Shown here: in pieces, positions 9,481-21,762 of the stretch
How positions within the stretch are numbered: the first letter of the stretch is position 1
How the letters are laid out: the number at the start of each line of letters is the position of its first letter
Assembly: GCF_020921035.1 (NCBI RefSeq)
Contig: NC_063160.1
Span: 19,565,595 to 19,629,594 of the forward strand
Direction of reading: 5' to 3'
DNA: 64,000 bases
From: Rhodamnia argentea
Lineage: Eukaryota; Streptophyta; Magnoliopsida; Myrtales; Myrtaceae
Program-made: the position numbers and the translations under genes
Notes under the pieces: model-generated
Databases searched by the model: none
What the model saw: only the letters and a program-made list of their open reading frames with translations
What the model was told of the DNA's origin: nothing

Positions 9481-12327
9481 CTAATCAGACACTCGAAGAA
9501 TTAATTTCTGCTGAGAAGTCTCTGTTGGAGCCACCTCAAAGCCTTGAACAACATATGAATTGTTTGCCCCTGGCCGAGTGACTGTCACTTGGTAATCGCC
9601 ATGAAAGAGCGAGGCCTCGAAGGCACCATCCGGACCAGTCGTGCCGGACAAGACCTGCCTGGCCCCGCCCCATTCCTTCAACAGCTTGTCGACCACGTCC
9701 CCGGTTGGCAAGTTGCGGAAGCTGTTGTCCGTCAGACACATCCGGTAACACCCCTGCGGATTCCAAGCGGTCCACAATACTATTCCGTTGATCTTTGGAT
9801 GAGCGTGTGCCTCCCTCAACACCTGCTCCAAGTACATTGCCTTCTCAGACAATGCACCAGAAAAAAAATTGTCAAGATCACTATCCAATTATGACATGTG
9901 GGATCAAGTATAGTTTTCTCCCAACAGCGAAACTTTGGTGACGGCAAAAGATGTCAAATGCCTCACCTGATTTTGTCCACTTTGCACGTCGAGTTCGGTC
10001 AACCACATTGGCAGTCCCTTCGCTCCAAGGGTGTCAATGGCGGATCTCATGTAAGGGAGGTTGGGCACACTGAAATGAGACTCAAGTCCGACGCCCAAAT
10101 TCCTGCCGCCCGAAGATTGAATGTTTCCTATCTTGTTGGCGTATGCGGAAGGTGAAGATGCCCCATCCCTGCTATCCTCTATCGTGTTATAATCATTCAA
10201 AAACATAGTCCTCGAGGGATCGATGAAGTTGGCCGTTTTATAAGCGTTAGCAGACGCTTGTGGCCCGAGCTTGCTCTCGAAGAAGGAGAAGTGCAGGTTC
10301 TCATTGACCACATCCCATCCAATGACCTGGCCCTTGTACCTCTTCATGACAGAGTTAATCCTTCTTGTGACGGCTGCGGAGAGCTGGCTCGCCGAGAGGG
10401 AATTGACCCATGAAGGCTGGTTCCTAGGGTCATCCCACAGCACGTTGTGGCCACGGACTGAGATACCATGCTGCTGCGCGAATTTGAGCAGTGCATCTGC
10501 TGCCGAGTAGTCCACGTGGCCTTGGGTCAGCTCATTGGCATACCACTTCATTTCGTTCTCGAAGGTCGTGACAGTGAATCTGGAAGTGAACCAATTTTGG
10601 TATGCAGTGTTTGTCAGGATGTTCTTGTTTATGGCGCTACCAAATGGGAAGCTCAGCTTCTTTTGCACAATAGAGAAGGTGGCATTAGCCAGAGGCTTGT
10701 CTTGCTTGTCCATTACATGGATTCTGACCTTTCTTTTATGTTTCTGCAAATCATCATCGAGCGACAAGACCGAATATCAGACTAGTTTGCAGTCACTATG
10801 GCCAGATAATTCTCCAGTCAGATTGAAATATTAAACCCTCAGATAAACCTTTCCATCCAAAGAGGAGTACTCGTAACTAAATTTGTACCTCCTCAATGCT
10901 TTGCTCCTGATGCGATCTCCACTCTTCTGTTGTGAACGGTTGTAGCGAGACGCTATCAACCCATATCTCGACTGAGGTGTTTTCGCTCTGAGAAATCAAG
11001 TAACTTTCAGTACCTCTAGAAATGAAAAAACGTTGAGGATCGGAGAGGTTTTCGCGAGTAATTGAGCAAATCGCATAAGAAACAACATCGATAGTGCATC
11101 CAATTAGGAATCAAACATAGCCTTTGAAGTAGCAAAAAGGGAGTGAACATAAAAGAGTCGGTCACCTCGAAGTAAAGCTCAGCTGGCCCCGATTCATCAA
11201 CAGTGAGTCCACCCTTGATCATGGACCAGCAGTTCGGTTCAGCTATAATGGCACCAGCATGTTTGAACCCGCTAATCGTCTTAAAAACAGCACGTACTGG
11301 GATCTTCCCCTCGCTCACCTGCACCCACGCTGCATCAAGGTCGACTCCGAGACAGGTCAGCACAAAGGTCAAGTTTGCAACCGAAAAAAACCGTCGCACA
11401 AGGTTCAGTCATCAGACTTCGCTGAATCATGCTTATGCAGAAACATATTAACACGTTTCCACGAAATTTAATTTCCATGCAACCGAGACAGCCAAAGGAA
11501 AAGAGTTACCGGAAAAAGTGTAGAGTTTGTCCTTGTACAAATGAATCTTCTGGGAGACACTGTCATGCGAGTGATTCCTGCTACGAGCCACGATGAAATT
11601 ATTTCCATTAGACACTCTGTGGTCCACTTTTGCATTCCCAAAGGTGGACCATGCTCTTAACCCATGATTCAGCTCTGGGTTCTTGATGATCCCTCCATTA
11701 TACTGAGGCTTATGAGGGAAAGGCAAGCACTGAAAAAGAATCGATCGAAACAAAAACTCTCAGAATTGAGCTCGAGTCGGGAAGACCACTGCTATGATCA
11801 CAACTGGGGGATGGAAATCAACAAGCTTGCCTCAACACTGGCTGTGTAATCATATTTCAAAGCATTGGCTCCAAATCCTGCAGAGAGGAAAGGAATATCT
11901 TGTCACTTCTTTGGTACAGAACAAATAGCAGTAATTGAGGGAAAATGTATTTTAGCTTCTAGCAGATTAACATAGAAGCCAATAGAATACCTCATGAATA
12001 AATAATATCAAGCAACATAGTAAAAAGTCTGTCTACAAGTGACCGGCCAAAATCGATTATCATTGATTTTGTGTTGACATCATGCCAATTACTTCACATG
12101 AGTAAGACTAAACGCTCAGTAAGCATATGCTGCATGATTTTTCGGACATACCCTTTGTCAGCATTCGGTACATTAGAGTAACAGAAAACATTTAAACAGT
12201 GAGAACCTATCGGTTTCCTCTGTTTTACCAGAAGAGGAAAGCAGAACAAACCTGACAAAATGGTTACACATATAATGAGCGCAAATGCTAGTCTGATCAT
12301 GGCAGAGTCACAATGCCAAAATCCCAT
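9481..12327 (-). CDS. GH10 endo-1,4-beta-xylanase with CBM22-type module
   Basis: Secreted wall enzyme cleaving beta-1,4-xylan. Seven exons (minus): 12327-12252, 11877-11831, 11729-11510, 11329-11166, 10988-10889, 10743-9967, 9840-9481, coding about 580 residues. Order: signal peptide (hydrophobic AFALIICVTIL), carbohydrate-binding module (residues about 40-175, NPELNHGLRAW...), then the GH10 barrel with acid/base Glu in WDVVNENLHF and nucleophile in WLTELDVQ, and a short C-terminal domain. Two oddities. The second intron starts with GC rather than GT (GAG|GCAAGC). The exon at 10988-10889 has one base too many, in a run of five T at 10980-10984; without it every junction is in frame and the coding total is a multiple of three. 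This is either a homopolymer error or a real frameshift. A TATATATAA near 12490 (minus strand) may be the TATA box. Confidence 0.9.
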
Positions 12328-12486
12328 CCTCGCAAACCAACCACAGAGAGAGACAGAGCGATAGTCTCACAGAGTTTTAGTTAAAAAGGAACAGGGCATG
12401 AAAAAAAAAAAAAAAACAGAGGAGATATCTATTGGAAAGAGTTGGAGGAGTGTCACGACACAAGCTTGAAAGAGACCCTTTTGCTT

Positions 12487-12497
12487 ATTATATATAC
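12487..12497 (-). promoter_or_regulatory. Candidate TATA box of the xylanase gene
   Basis: The minus strand reads TATATATAA about 160 bases upstream of the xylanase ATG. The position fits a plant core promoter with a leader of about 130 bases. AT-rich surroundings make chance matches common. Confidence 0.35.
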
Positions 12498-12589
12498 ATA
12501 ACACTGAATGCAAACAGGGTTTTATCTGCACATCTGTAAGATCCCCAATCCAAAACAGAAAGGAAAAAAAAAGTTCCAAATAAGAAAAG

Positions 12590-12960
12590 AAAGCAGGATG
12601 AGATTTGACCATTTATGTTGAGTGAGCTGTGGAAAATCATGATCATGCATGCATTCGCCTTTTATGGGATTATGCATTTTGCATTCCTGAAAATGTTAAT
12701 TTCTTGCTATTGATGGGAATTTCTTGCGTGGAGCTGGCTTTCTGGAATTCCGGATTTTCTTTATTTAGTTTCGATGAAAACTGTGGTTTCCTGTTTGAGG
12801 GGGCACTCAAAGGGCAACTTTGCCTGAAAGAAAGGCAATGCGACTGGGTCGCCTTTTGTGTTTTCTCCAGCTTCAACCTTTCTTTTGGACATTTATATTC
12901 AGAATACAATCTTGGTTTACCATATTAGCCTGATCCGTCAATTGGGAAAGCTGTCTATGA
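12590..12960. repeat. Xylanase-upstream block, copy D0 of four
   Basis: Sequence upstream of the xylanase gene (gaccatttatgttgagtgagctgtggaaaatc ... ggagctggctttctgg ... gcctgaaagaaaggcaatg) recurs at about 15820-16060, 39766-40250 and 45020-45900 in the same orientation. No coding potential is convincing. It is part of the local segmental duplications. Confidence 0.75.
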
Positions 12961-13095
12961 GGATGTTTTGCCCATAATTTATCGTTATTCTTTACTAGGA
13001 GATATATCAAATTAAGGATTTGAAGTGAGTTTATTGTCTCCAAAGACGGTTGTCGCGAATAACACCATAAGGTGACAAATTTAGTCGCAAATAAA

Positions 13096-13190
13096 GCCTC
13101 GAGCTCATCGTCCGACCAAATCTTTGTAGGCCCATGAGATGCACAAGCTCACCGGCCGGCGAGGATTTGGCTAGGCGATGAGCTCGAGGC
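13096..13190. repeat. Inverted repeat with about 27-base arms
   Basis: The left arm gcctcgagctcatcg..cgacc and the right arm at 13163-13190 (ggcgatgagctcgaggc) are near-perfect inverted copies with a loop of about 40 bases. A related but less regular arrangement lies near 45990-46110. The RNA would fold into a long hairpin. Confidence 0.7.
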
Positions 13191-13204
13191 CGCATTTGAG
13201 ACTA

Positions 13205-14190
13205 AGGCTCTGTTTGTTTCGAGAAGAATGAATGGTTTGGAAAATGTTTTCCTAAAAACGGTCGGTTATATTATTTGAAATAATTAGCCAATGAAAAAAA
13301 TTATCATTATCGTCGACAATTTATTTCTAACTATTTCCATTGAAAATGAGATATTTTTGGTACATTAAGGTTGTGTTTGGTAGTTGGAATAAAATTTAAG
13401 ATATGATCAATTTTATCCTATCATGAGGGATATAGCGAGATATATGAGGGATATATCATGTATAAAATTATCTCATAGGAGAGGTGGGATAAAGGTGGAT
13501 AGGGTTTCAAAAAACCCTAATGCATAAGTTATTTTTTTCGAATAACAATTTTCTCAAACTAATAAAATTAAAATAATATTAGAATATAAACAATATTTGA
13601 TTTCTACTATAAAAAATTCAAAATGATGAAAAAATAAAGATAATTTCATTATTATTTATTCCCATTTTTATTTATGTATTCGAATTTATTTCTATCTTAT
13701 AATATAAATTCTGTATATATATAATTTTTTGTATTAATTTCATATTTTAAGTATTTTAGGAATTTAGGAATATTAGTATAATTTACTATTTAGTAAAATA
13801 TTATTAGAGAATGATGGAAGGGAAAAAATAAATAAAAAAAAGAGAAGGAAAAATAATAATAAAAAATTGGCAATAAAAATAGAGTAGGCAAGAGTTTCGG
13901 AAAGGATTCTTATCATTTTTGTTTGTGCAACTTTTATGTTCATTTACACTAATATGTCATTCATACAAAACAATAGACAAAATATGATGTGAAAATATCC
14001 GGATTTATTATTGTCAATCACCAAACAATGGATAGTATATAGCAAAATCTCTAGATTTTATATCCTATACTATTCGGTCATATCCTGTCTAGAAATTCCG
14101 ACAACCAAACGTAGCATAATTGTTGTAAGTGATATAAGCTGTCATTTTTAATATATTTTTTTTCAAATCAATCATTTTTTGGAAACTAAC
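13205..14190. mobile_element. AT-rich MITE-like element(s)
   Basis: A segment from tgtgtttggtagttgg (about 13373) to caaccaaacgtagcat (about 14116) has inverted ends of the TGTTTGG type common in plant MITEs. It may be nested in a larger one that begins ctctgtttgtttcgag near 13207. It is very AT-rich inside, with no coding potential. Exact ends are uncertain. Confidence 0.45.
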
Positions 14191-14439
14191 GGATTCTAAA
14201 GTTGGCCACTTCGATCTTTTATTTGAAACCAGAACCCACTCCTTAGTGCCGTTCAAACTGCCCCATTAATTACCTCACATCCATAATTTTCTTATCTTAC
14301 AAATTCAGAAGGTAGCAAAAATAAATTCGCTTACTAATACTCTACAGATATACATCCCTTATGATATATTTACCTTTCTTGCATACCGATTTCGTTCTTC
14401 AAATAGTAAAATAGGGGTGGGGGCAATTTCTACCTATAG

Positions 14440-14830
14440 ATACTAAGAACGCGTTTGATAAATGCATAAAATTTCAATTTCGGAACGACAAAATAACATA
14501 AATGCGTTTGGTACATCCTTAAAATTTTCCATTCCCAATTATTTTACAATTAATTATAAAAATGTCATCGACGGCGGTGACCGGCGGCGATGGACTAGTG
14601 ATTGTAAAGACAAGTATTAAGTCATATTAAGCTTATTTTTCTAAAATGACATTATTTATCCTTTTGTTCCCGGAACAAAAAAGCTACTTTTTTCACTTCT
14701 AATTTATATTTTCGGGAACAAAAAATCAATTAACATCCACAAACGGGTTTCCGTTCTTTTTCTGTTCCGGGGAACAAAAGAATAGAAAAATAGAGAATCA
14801 GAAACATTACCCAACAAGCCCCGAATTCAT
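14440..14830. mobile_element. Possible MITE
   Basis: The segment begins gaacgcgtttgataaatgc and ends near ttacccaacaagcccc, a weak inverted relation of the GTTTGG type. It includes an internal imperfect repeat built on ttccgttc / ggaacaaaa. No target-site duplication was resolved. Confidence 0.3.
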
Positions 14831-15239
14831 CTCATTTTCACTAGATAGATAATATTGCTCTCAATAATTTTTTTTATATTTGTACAATTTCCTTCAATTA
14901 AGTTACTATCCATTTATGGCTTTCTCTCAAATTTGTACTTATTATTGTATAGACAATAAAAATTGGCTTCTTATTCGACATTGCTCTCATCACTACTAAC
15001 ACTTCTTTTGTTCTTCAGCCTCTAAAGTTTAACTTTTATGGTGAATTTGTTATCCGATTAGTTTCTGAAAATACGAAGTCTTTTCATAGATCAAAGGATC
15101 GGTGTTTTTTCCTTCCTGGTACGCTTTTATAGATTGCATGTAAGAGTTAAAAGACTAACAAAAAAATACACTAAAAACAACAACATTAAACATCTATGCA
15201 CATTGAGACACCTTGACATTTTTTCCGCAAAATGAATAT

Positions 15240-16080
15240 TAATTTTTCTCAATCCAAAACGAATAAAATTTAACCGTCATTTAAACTTTTTATTTTATGA
15301 AAAGTTTTTATTTAATTAATTTATCTTTTATATTCACGCATTTTGTTGTGACAAATCTTTCAAGATCTTTTTTTATTTAATCGGGTCATCCATTATGCGC
15401 ATGTGAAAAATAATTCATAAGAAAGAGTCCGGCGGTGGTATGTATAATAAAACTTAAAACTAATAAATATTTGATTGTGTTAGAAAGATGTTGATGTCCA
15501 TAATTTGCTCGGCTATGTGGAAAAAACTAGTTTTTTTGGGAAATTCTCTCATCAAGGAGGCTAATTAACATGCAACTGTAAACCTCATTAAGAAAAATAG
15601 CGCTTTTAATATGATGAAAATACGCTATATATAAAAATAGACACGTGATATTCTTAATTATGACAACGGGGAAATCCGAGCAAATTTAGCGTCCCTCTAC
15701 TTTAAATTTTAGCTGGGCAATTAAGGGCATTTTCGTCTCTTTCTTCTAAATGAGGTGAATTTACTCGTACATGGAGTTGAAATAGCCCGACCGATTAACA
15801 TATAAGAACTTTAGATCATTTATGCAGAGTAAGCCGTGGAAAATCCTGGTCTTGTGTGCGTTTGTATTTGAATTTCCTGATCATTTCAAGTTCTTGCTAT
15901 TAATGGAAAGTTCTTGGGCGGAGCTGGTTTTGGAATTGCAAATTTTCTTGAGTTAACATCAGTGGAAGCTGTGCCCTAAATTTCAGAAGCCTAGCATGTG
16001 CACGTGATGATACGATGACGTTTTGCCCTCCTTTACTGAGTAAATTTTCGATTAAAAGGTTTGAAATAAGACCCTTTTTT
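15240..16080. repeat. Segmental duplication block D1
   Basis: A non-coding block matched in order at 39190-40250 (D2) and 44240-45960 (D3). Shared landmarks are tttgttgtgacaaatctttc, gaaagagt..ggc.gtggta, gtgttagaaag.tgttgatg, aattactcgtac-type strings, and then the xylanase-upstream motif. In D1 and D3 the block is followed by the tRNA-like relic and the GNAT gene, so the duplicated unit was several kb. Confidence 0.7.
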
Positions 16081-16339
16081 CATGGGGAAAATTATCCAAA
16101 AAATTGCTACATATTAATTCTACTGCCCCATTAATTACCTGCATACATAATTTTCTTACTTTTTGGAACAAATTCTAAAGATAGAAAAAATTAATTCGCT
16201 TTACTCGTATGATAATGAGGTATGTTCTTGATGATGTTTATTTTTCAAAGCGGAAGCAATTTTGCATGAATAATAACATATTATAGTGATATATTTCTTT
16301 TGCTTGCATACTTATTTCGTTCCTTGAATGGAAATAGGG

Positions 16340-16560
16340 AAAATTGTTAAAAAAATTCCTAAACTTTTTGCACTTTTGCCAATTCGGTCATGAACCTTTT
16401 AAATTTGCCGATTCAATCCCAAATTCTTTTTTTTTTATGCTAATTCGGTCATAAACCTCTCGCATTTGTGTCCATTCAATCCATCCAGTCAACTTTAGCC
16501 AGTTAGCATTGACGTGGATATCGGTCGATGATGACATGGACGCCAAGAGAAATTTATTCG
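16340..16560. mobile_element. MITE fragment related to the 5.9 kb element
   Basis: Strings such as cctaaactttttgcacttttgccaattc and aacctttt.aatttgcc match the terminal style of the 5915-6632 and 45208-45460 elements. Only the left part is clear. Confidence 0.4.
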
Positions 16561-16755
16561 AGCAATATATTTATGTCTCTTGCATACGTGTTTCGTTCTT
16601 CGAACAATAATATGACATAAAGAATATAATTCATGAGAAAAATAAGTGCTTTGACGTGGGTCCTTTTTATCGGAATTATACAAAATATTCTTTTGGAAAA
16701 AAAAAAATCATGAAAGAAATTTAAAATATATATAAAATGAGGAGGCGGATGTTGT

Positions 16756-16828
16756 CACCAACTTTCCTTCAGCGCTGTTGGCTCCGAGACCTGTCTCTCG
16801 GAACCCAGGTCTGGAGTTCGAAAGTTGG
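16756..16828 (+). other. 73-base tRNA-like relic upstream of the GNAT gene
   Basis: The length is that of a tRNA. The acceptor arms ACCAACT/AGTTGGT pair perfectly over 7 bp. A box A-like CAGCGCTGTTGG, a CCGAG/CTCGG anticodon-like stem and a box B-like GAGTTCGAA stand in the right order, but the D and T stems and the 8-base anticodon loop are not canonical. A second copy lies at 46638-46710. It could be a tRNA pseudogene, a SINE head or a structured leader element. Confidence 0.5.
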
Positions 16829-17220
16829 TAGAGAGAGAGAAGAGAGAGAGAGATTCTAAATGTGAGGTATTTCAAAATACCTCTGTTTTGCTCAGTTCTT
16901 CCGGATCAAGAAATTTTCTTCTTCTTATTTTACCTTCATTTTGTGACAAGATCTTCGAGTTCAAGAAAATTTCTGCAGCACAGAGAAGAGGGGAGTTAAC
17001 GATGCTGCGTTTCTCTTCCTTTTCGTCTGGATACGATATGGTGAGGCTCGACCCAGTGGATCCTTGATTTGCCACGTGCCCATCATCTCTAACTCAGTAG
17101 AAAGCATCGTCATTGTTAACGTTCTTCAATCTTATCCGGCTTTCTCTTGTGTTCCTCTTAGTAAGCCCTGCATCAGCACCAGATTTGTTTCTTGGAAGAC
17201 CAGAGTCAAGATTCCTGCAA

Positions 17221-18425
17221 ATGTATACCTCTCTGATACCCATCTCCAATTTCCCCTTGAACATCCAAAGAAGTCACTCCAGAGCCCGAATTTCCACTCC
17301 ATCGATCGCACTAATCTCCCAACTAAGAGCCGCCGAACTTCAAGAACCGCCCAAGAACCCCAAAGCAGAGGCCACGAACAATGACTTCCCAACCATGGCC
17401 GACATAATCAGCGCCTCGACGGCGCAGAACCTTGACATTGAACTGAAAACGCTGGGGCCCTTTTTCAGAATCACGGCCAGGAGCTTGGACGCCCAAGGAG
17501 AGCTCGGGAGGGCCGAAGGTCTGATCAGGGTCTGGACAGGAGGGAAGATTCTGCACCTGGATTCGATCAGGTTGAGGAGGGAGACGCTGGGGATGGAGAG
17601 ATCCATATTTGGTATAGGGCTGTTCATTGGAGCTGTGGCGATAAGGCATGGGTACGAGTGTGGTTGCAGGAGGGCCGAATTGCTGGCCATCAATGACTCG
17701 GATCTTTACCATTCCAAGGTTCCTTTCGTTTCTCTCTTTCTGGTTCACGTTCTTGATGAGTTTGGTACCAAGTTTTGACCTTTTTCCAAGGTTCCTTCAT
17801 ATTCGTCCCTTGGTGAATCATAGTACTGCCCTATGAAAGTCCCATGAAGTTTCGACGGATATGAATTACCCTCCACCTCTGTCTCTCTCTCGCCCCGAAT
17901 TGAATTTGTGAACGTGGTTAACTGATAATGCTCTTACCCATTTCTTAAGAATGGCTGAATTTCATGGAAAGGTGAAAAAAAGCCCATACTCTAACCTGCA
18001 TCCCAAGTTATCTTAAGGAAGACACGGGTTTTTATCAAATAGAGAATTCCATCTATGTGATGAACAACGCCCACATAATAACTATGCCATTGTTCAAAGT
18101 CACGGAGCATTGGCATTCTCATTCCAGTGAAAAGTGAGTCATGGTTTGCCCAATTTTTTTTCCCAATGAATCAATATTACCCGAAAATTCACGGCCAAAG
18201 GCTTGCATATCTTTGATTTTGGTCAAGTTTCTGAAATTTTCTTCTGTGCTAAAGCTGGTTAGGTTTTACACGAGAATTGGGTTCAAGGCAGTGCACGAGG
18301 TGACGGGATCAATACTGGGTGACATTGCTCACATGTTGGTATGGGGGGGCGTCGGGACCAGGATGAATGCCAACATTGAGGACCTTCTAATCAAGTGGTG
18401 CACCCGTTTCAAGTCCCAGAAATGA
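17221..18425 (+). CDS. Plastid-type GNAT-fold protein of unknown substrate
   Basis: Two exons, 17221-17718 and 18255-18425, give 222 residues; the donor AAG|GTTCC and acceptor GCTAAAG|CTGG keep the frame. The first 60-70 residues are rich in Ser, Arg and hydroxylated residues without acids (MYTSLIPISNFPLNIQRSHS...), like a chloroplast transit peptide. The body has a strand-rich core (LIRVWTGGKILHLDSIRL), a helix with RRAELLAINDS, and YTRIGFKAVHEVTG in exon 2, which resembles the acyl-CoA-binding Y..xGF motif of GNAT acyltransferases. The assignment to the GNAT fold is by this motif only. An upstream in-frame ATG at 17113 exists, but the shorter start gives a better transit peptide. A decayed duplicate lies at 47885-48836. 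Confidence 0.7.
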
Positions 18426-19484
18426 TTCTTCCTTCAACTTCTCTGCCTCTGCGATTTCACCGAAGCAAACCGAAGATCAATGCTCAACTAATGTAAAAGA
18501 AGTAAAATCTGTGAAGCTGAAGCAAATTTCTGATTCATCTGTCCGAAACTGTACAGGGGTACGGGGTTTTTTTTGTTCTCTGCAGTTAGCTTCGCGTTTC
18601 TTTCGTGAATAAGTCACTCTTTACGAGCCTAGGACAAGGAAGGACAGATTGCCGGCATCATTTCCAAGTCCCCTGTATGTCAATCTTACTTGATCTGGAA
18701 GACCAAAATGTGTGCGGGTGAATCTGCCCACTTTAACTGCTTCCAGCACTGGATGTTGAACTGAACCACAATTTGTTCCCAAAGTATAAATACTTTGCAT
18801 TAACTCGGTCTTGATCCTTTGATACAATGAGGCAAAACTTCATGACATAATGACCAATCAAATCGATGCATCCACTGAATAAGAAGGCTCAATACAAGGG
18901 AACCAAAGAAACAAAAACTAGAAACGAGTAAGAAAATCAATACATCAAGCAAAATGCAAACCCTTCATCTCGATCTTTTCCTCATCATTTGCTGGGAAAT
19001 GGGGCAAAGTATCAGCAAGAATGGAAAATCCTTTTGTGGCATCGCTTCTCAGCAGAAAGAATGCGAGAGCACATATAAACATTAGCCGGTCAGATCTTCT
19101 GCAACTGTGAGTCACATCAGTGACCTGGGGAATTGGGAGTTTCAACTCGTATTAGGTTGTTAAACCATGGTTTGACAACGGGTAAAAGTCTTTACTTGAA
19201 CAGCTCTGAAATGGGCAACTTCTAATCCTGAATTTGTGAGCCGTCCAACCGATCTACTGTCTGAGAACTTTGTCGGTACTCACTTTGTCCAAGTAAATCC
19301 AGTCTCCAATGCTTCCTGAAAATGATAGTCAGATTAACAGTGAGACATATTTTATTTCTTGATGGAAAACCTCACACAATTATGGATTGAATAATCAGGC
19401 TTCACTCAACTACAAACTAATTGGATCAGCGCTGAAGAGAAAACTATACTGCATCTTCTCTCACCTCAAACAGATTTGACAAAC
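18426..19484. other. Convergent intergenic region
   Basis: Lies between the stop codons of the plus-strand GNAT gene and the minus-strand RlmN-like gene, so it should hold both 3' UTRs. No further gene is recognised. Confidence 0.5.
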
Positions 19485-21762
19485 TCAAAGATGTATATCC
19501 TCTATATCAGTTAGGAGCTCCGCATTAACTGAGGATCTCTTGTTGGGAAGATTCACAACCAACTGACCACATGCGCCACTTATATCCTGACCCATTTGCT
19601 TACGAACTGTTGTGCGGATGTTATAAGTACCCCTAAGCACTTTCTGGAAAGTTGATACTTTGATATCGCTGCTTGATCTAAAATGACTAATACTGCCGAT
19701 TGGATTGAAAGGTATCAAGTTCACAACCTGTTTGGAAAGACAAATATGAAGAGAGTGAAGATCAATGCCTGCTGGATGAGAACTAATTAGAATATTCAGA
19801 TACGCAATCTGATGAATGACATACGACATCAAATGTCTCCAGCAACTTGCCCAGTTGGTGGGCATGCTGATCTTCATCATTTACTCCATTGAGCATTATG
19901 TACTCGATAAAGATTTTCTGCTTACTGCATCAAACAAACTACCTTCGGATATTAGTATAAACTCATGTCGAGAAACTTAAATGGGATCAAACAAATTCGT
20001 AGCAGCGATTAATCGACAATTTTGGGGTTGCAACCACTGCTACCTGTTCTTTTGATATACTTGCAATGTGTCCATAAGTCTTTCCAGAGGAAAAGCACGA
20101 GCGGCAGGCATTATCTGACAACGGATGTCTTGAACTGGCGCATGCAATGATACAGCTAAGTTCACGCCCGGTAGATCATTATGAAGCTTGCTAATAGCAT
20201 GAGTGACACCAACCTGCGTTAAGTACAGTAAATGCTTTTAGAGTTTCTTCTGGCACAGTCATCTTATGCCTCCAACCACACAATAGTTTTTCAAAGGTTT
20301 AGAAATCTATGGGCAACAATAATCTACTAACTACCTACTGATGTTAAAACTTCATTTAAACAATTTAAAATTTTTTACAAAAACTGAAGTAGCACCGCAG
20401 GGAAAATATTGAGAAACTTGTATCTCTATCGGAGCAATGAACAATGACAAATGAGGGGACCAAAACCACTCAAGATGTCTTCCCAAATCATTCTAAGAGA
20501 CGGAAGAGGCAGAGAGTAACAAGCTAAGCAAATTTGCAGAGAATTCTGGACTGGTGAACTGGCACAAGGAATCATCAAGAAATTAACAAGGCATTCATGA
20601 GAAGTGGAATTGTAGGGTGTATAACAAGAAAAACGATAATCATACCGTTGACACAGTTATTCTCTTTAGTGACAACTGGAATGGTGACCTGGTCATCACA
20701 CGGATAGCTTCCACTACTGCAGTATAATTATTCAAAGGTTCTCCCATTCCCTGCCCGGCAAAATTAACAGAAGATTATGATAGATAACACCAGTACCAAT
20801 GCAAGATTTATCTAGCACGAGGGAAAGTACTAACCATGAATACGACATTCCGTACAGAGGATATATGAGAGGCATGAACCAATTGTTCCACGATTTCTCC
20901 AGATGATAAATGGCTTTTGAATCCCATGCTTCCGGTGGCACAGAATTTGCACCCCATTTTGCAACCAACCTAATGCATTACGAGTTAAAGGCATAGAAAA
21001 TACCTCTTCGTAGAAAAACAAAAAGATTGAAAAAAACATAGCTCAATCACACAAGAATACCTGAGACGATACGCATAGAGTTGACCTGGGACCTCCTGGA
21101 CGGGGTTTCCCACAATATTTGCCTAGGCGTGTATCGTATGTCATGATCACAGCCTCCACAAAAGCCTCATTCTAGTTACAACAATTTAAACAAAGAATCA
21201 ACAAAGGCAACCCCAAAATTGCGAGAAGGTTTCCACCTAACAATGATACTGCCCAATGCGGTATTGGCTTATCAAGTTCTCGCCTCTTTGCATTATTTGA
21301 ACATAGGTAGGGGAGTGACCAGTGAAGCACGACAACGATGCATTGAAATGCGTTGCATCATAGAATCTCTCCAACATCATGACACGAACAAAAACAACAA
21401 ACCTGTAACTTGATGAGAAGTTTGGTGGTGACTTGGTCGCTAGAATCGACTCGGGAGTGAAGGGTCGAGGTCAAAGGCTTGAACTTTGAATTCAGCAGCG
21501 AGTACGCGGCGGAGGGCAACGACGGTATGTCGCTCCACTCGCAGCTAGGGTTTCGCGCCACCCATCTTCACCAAGGGCAATAGACGATCAAGATTATGCT
21601 AAACAAGGGTAAAATCAAAGCACCCAAGTCTTAAATTAGAGAGCTTTTCGGAGGAAAGAGAGAAATTTACTTCCAAATGCAGGGGATGAAATGAGAGCTG
21701 ATTCCGGCCTTGTCGAACTCCGACGTGATTTCGCCAGCGTCGAACACCGAACGATACGCCAT
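19485..21762 (-). CDS. RlmN-like radical-SAM RNA methyltransferase
   Basis: Predicted to methylate C2 of adenosine in rRNA (A2503 class) and possibly tRNA. Eight exons (minus): 21762-21671, 21565-21403, 21171-21061, 20969-20835, 20750-20646, 20213-20044, 19924-19825, 19727-19485. All junctions are in frame, giving 372 residues. It starts MAYRSVFDAGEI. The [4Fe-4S] motif CxxxCxxC is CKMGCKFC. The Cys corresponding to the methyl-carrier pair are seen in STLCVSSQ and DISGACGQL. GMGEPLNN is the usual SAM-binding GEP motif. No clear transit peptide is visible. It is divergently arranged with the Miro gene, with about 0.94 kb between start codons. A copy of part of its fourth exon and flanking intron lies at 39056-39180. 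Confidence 0.92.

Noticed and set aside
9536-9775. Open frames on both strands overlapping the xylanase exons
   Set aside because: Shadows of the GC-richer GH10 exons; the catalytic motifs fix the true frame.
17323-17748. 141-residue minus-strand frame opposite GNAT exon 1
   Set aside because: Antisense shadow; the plus-strand frame is supported by exon 2 and by the duplicate.
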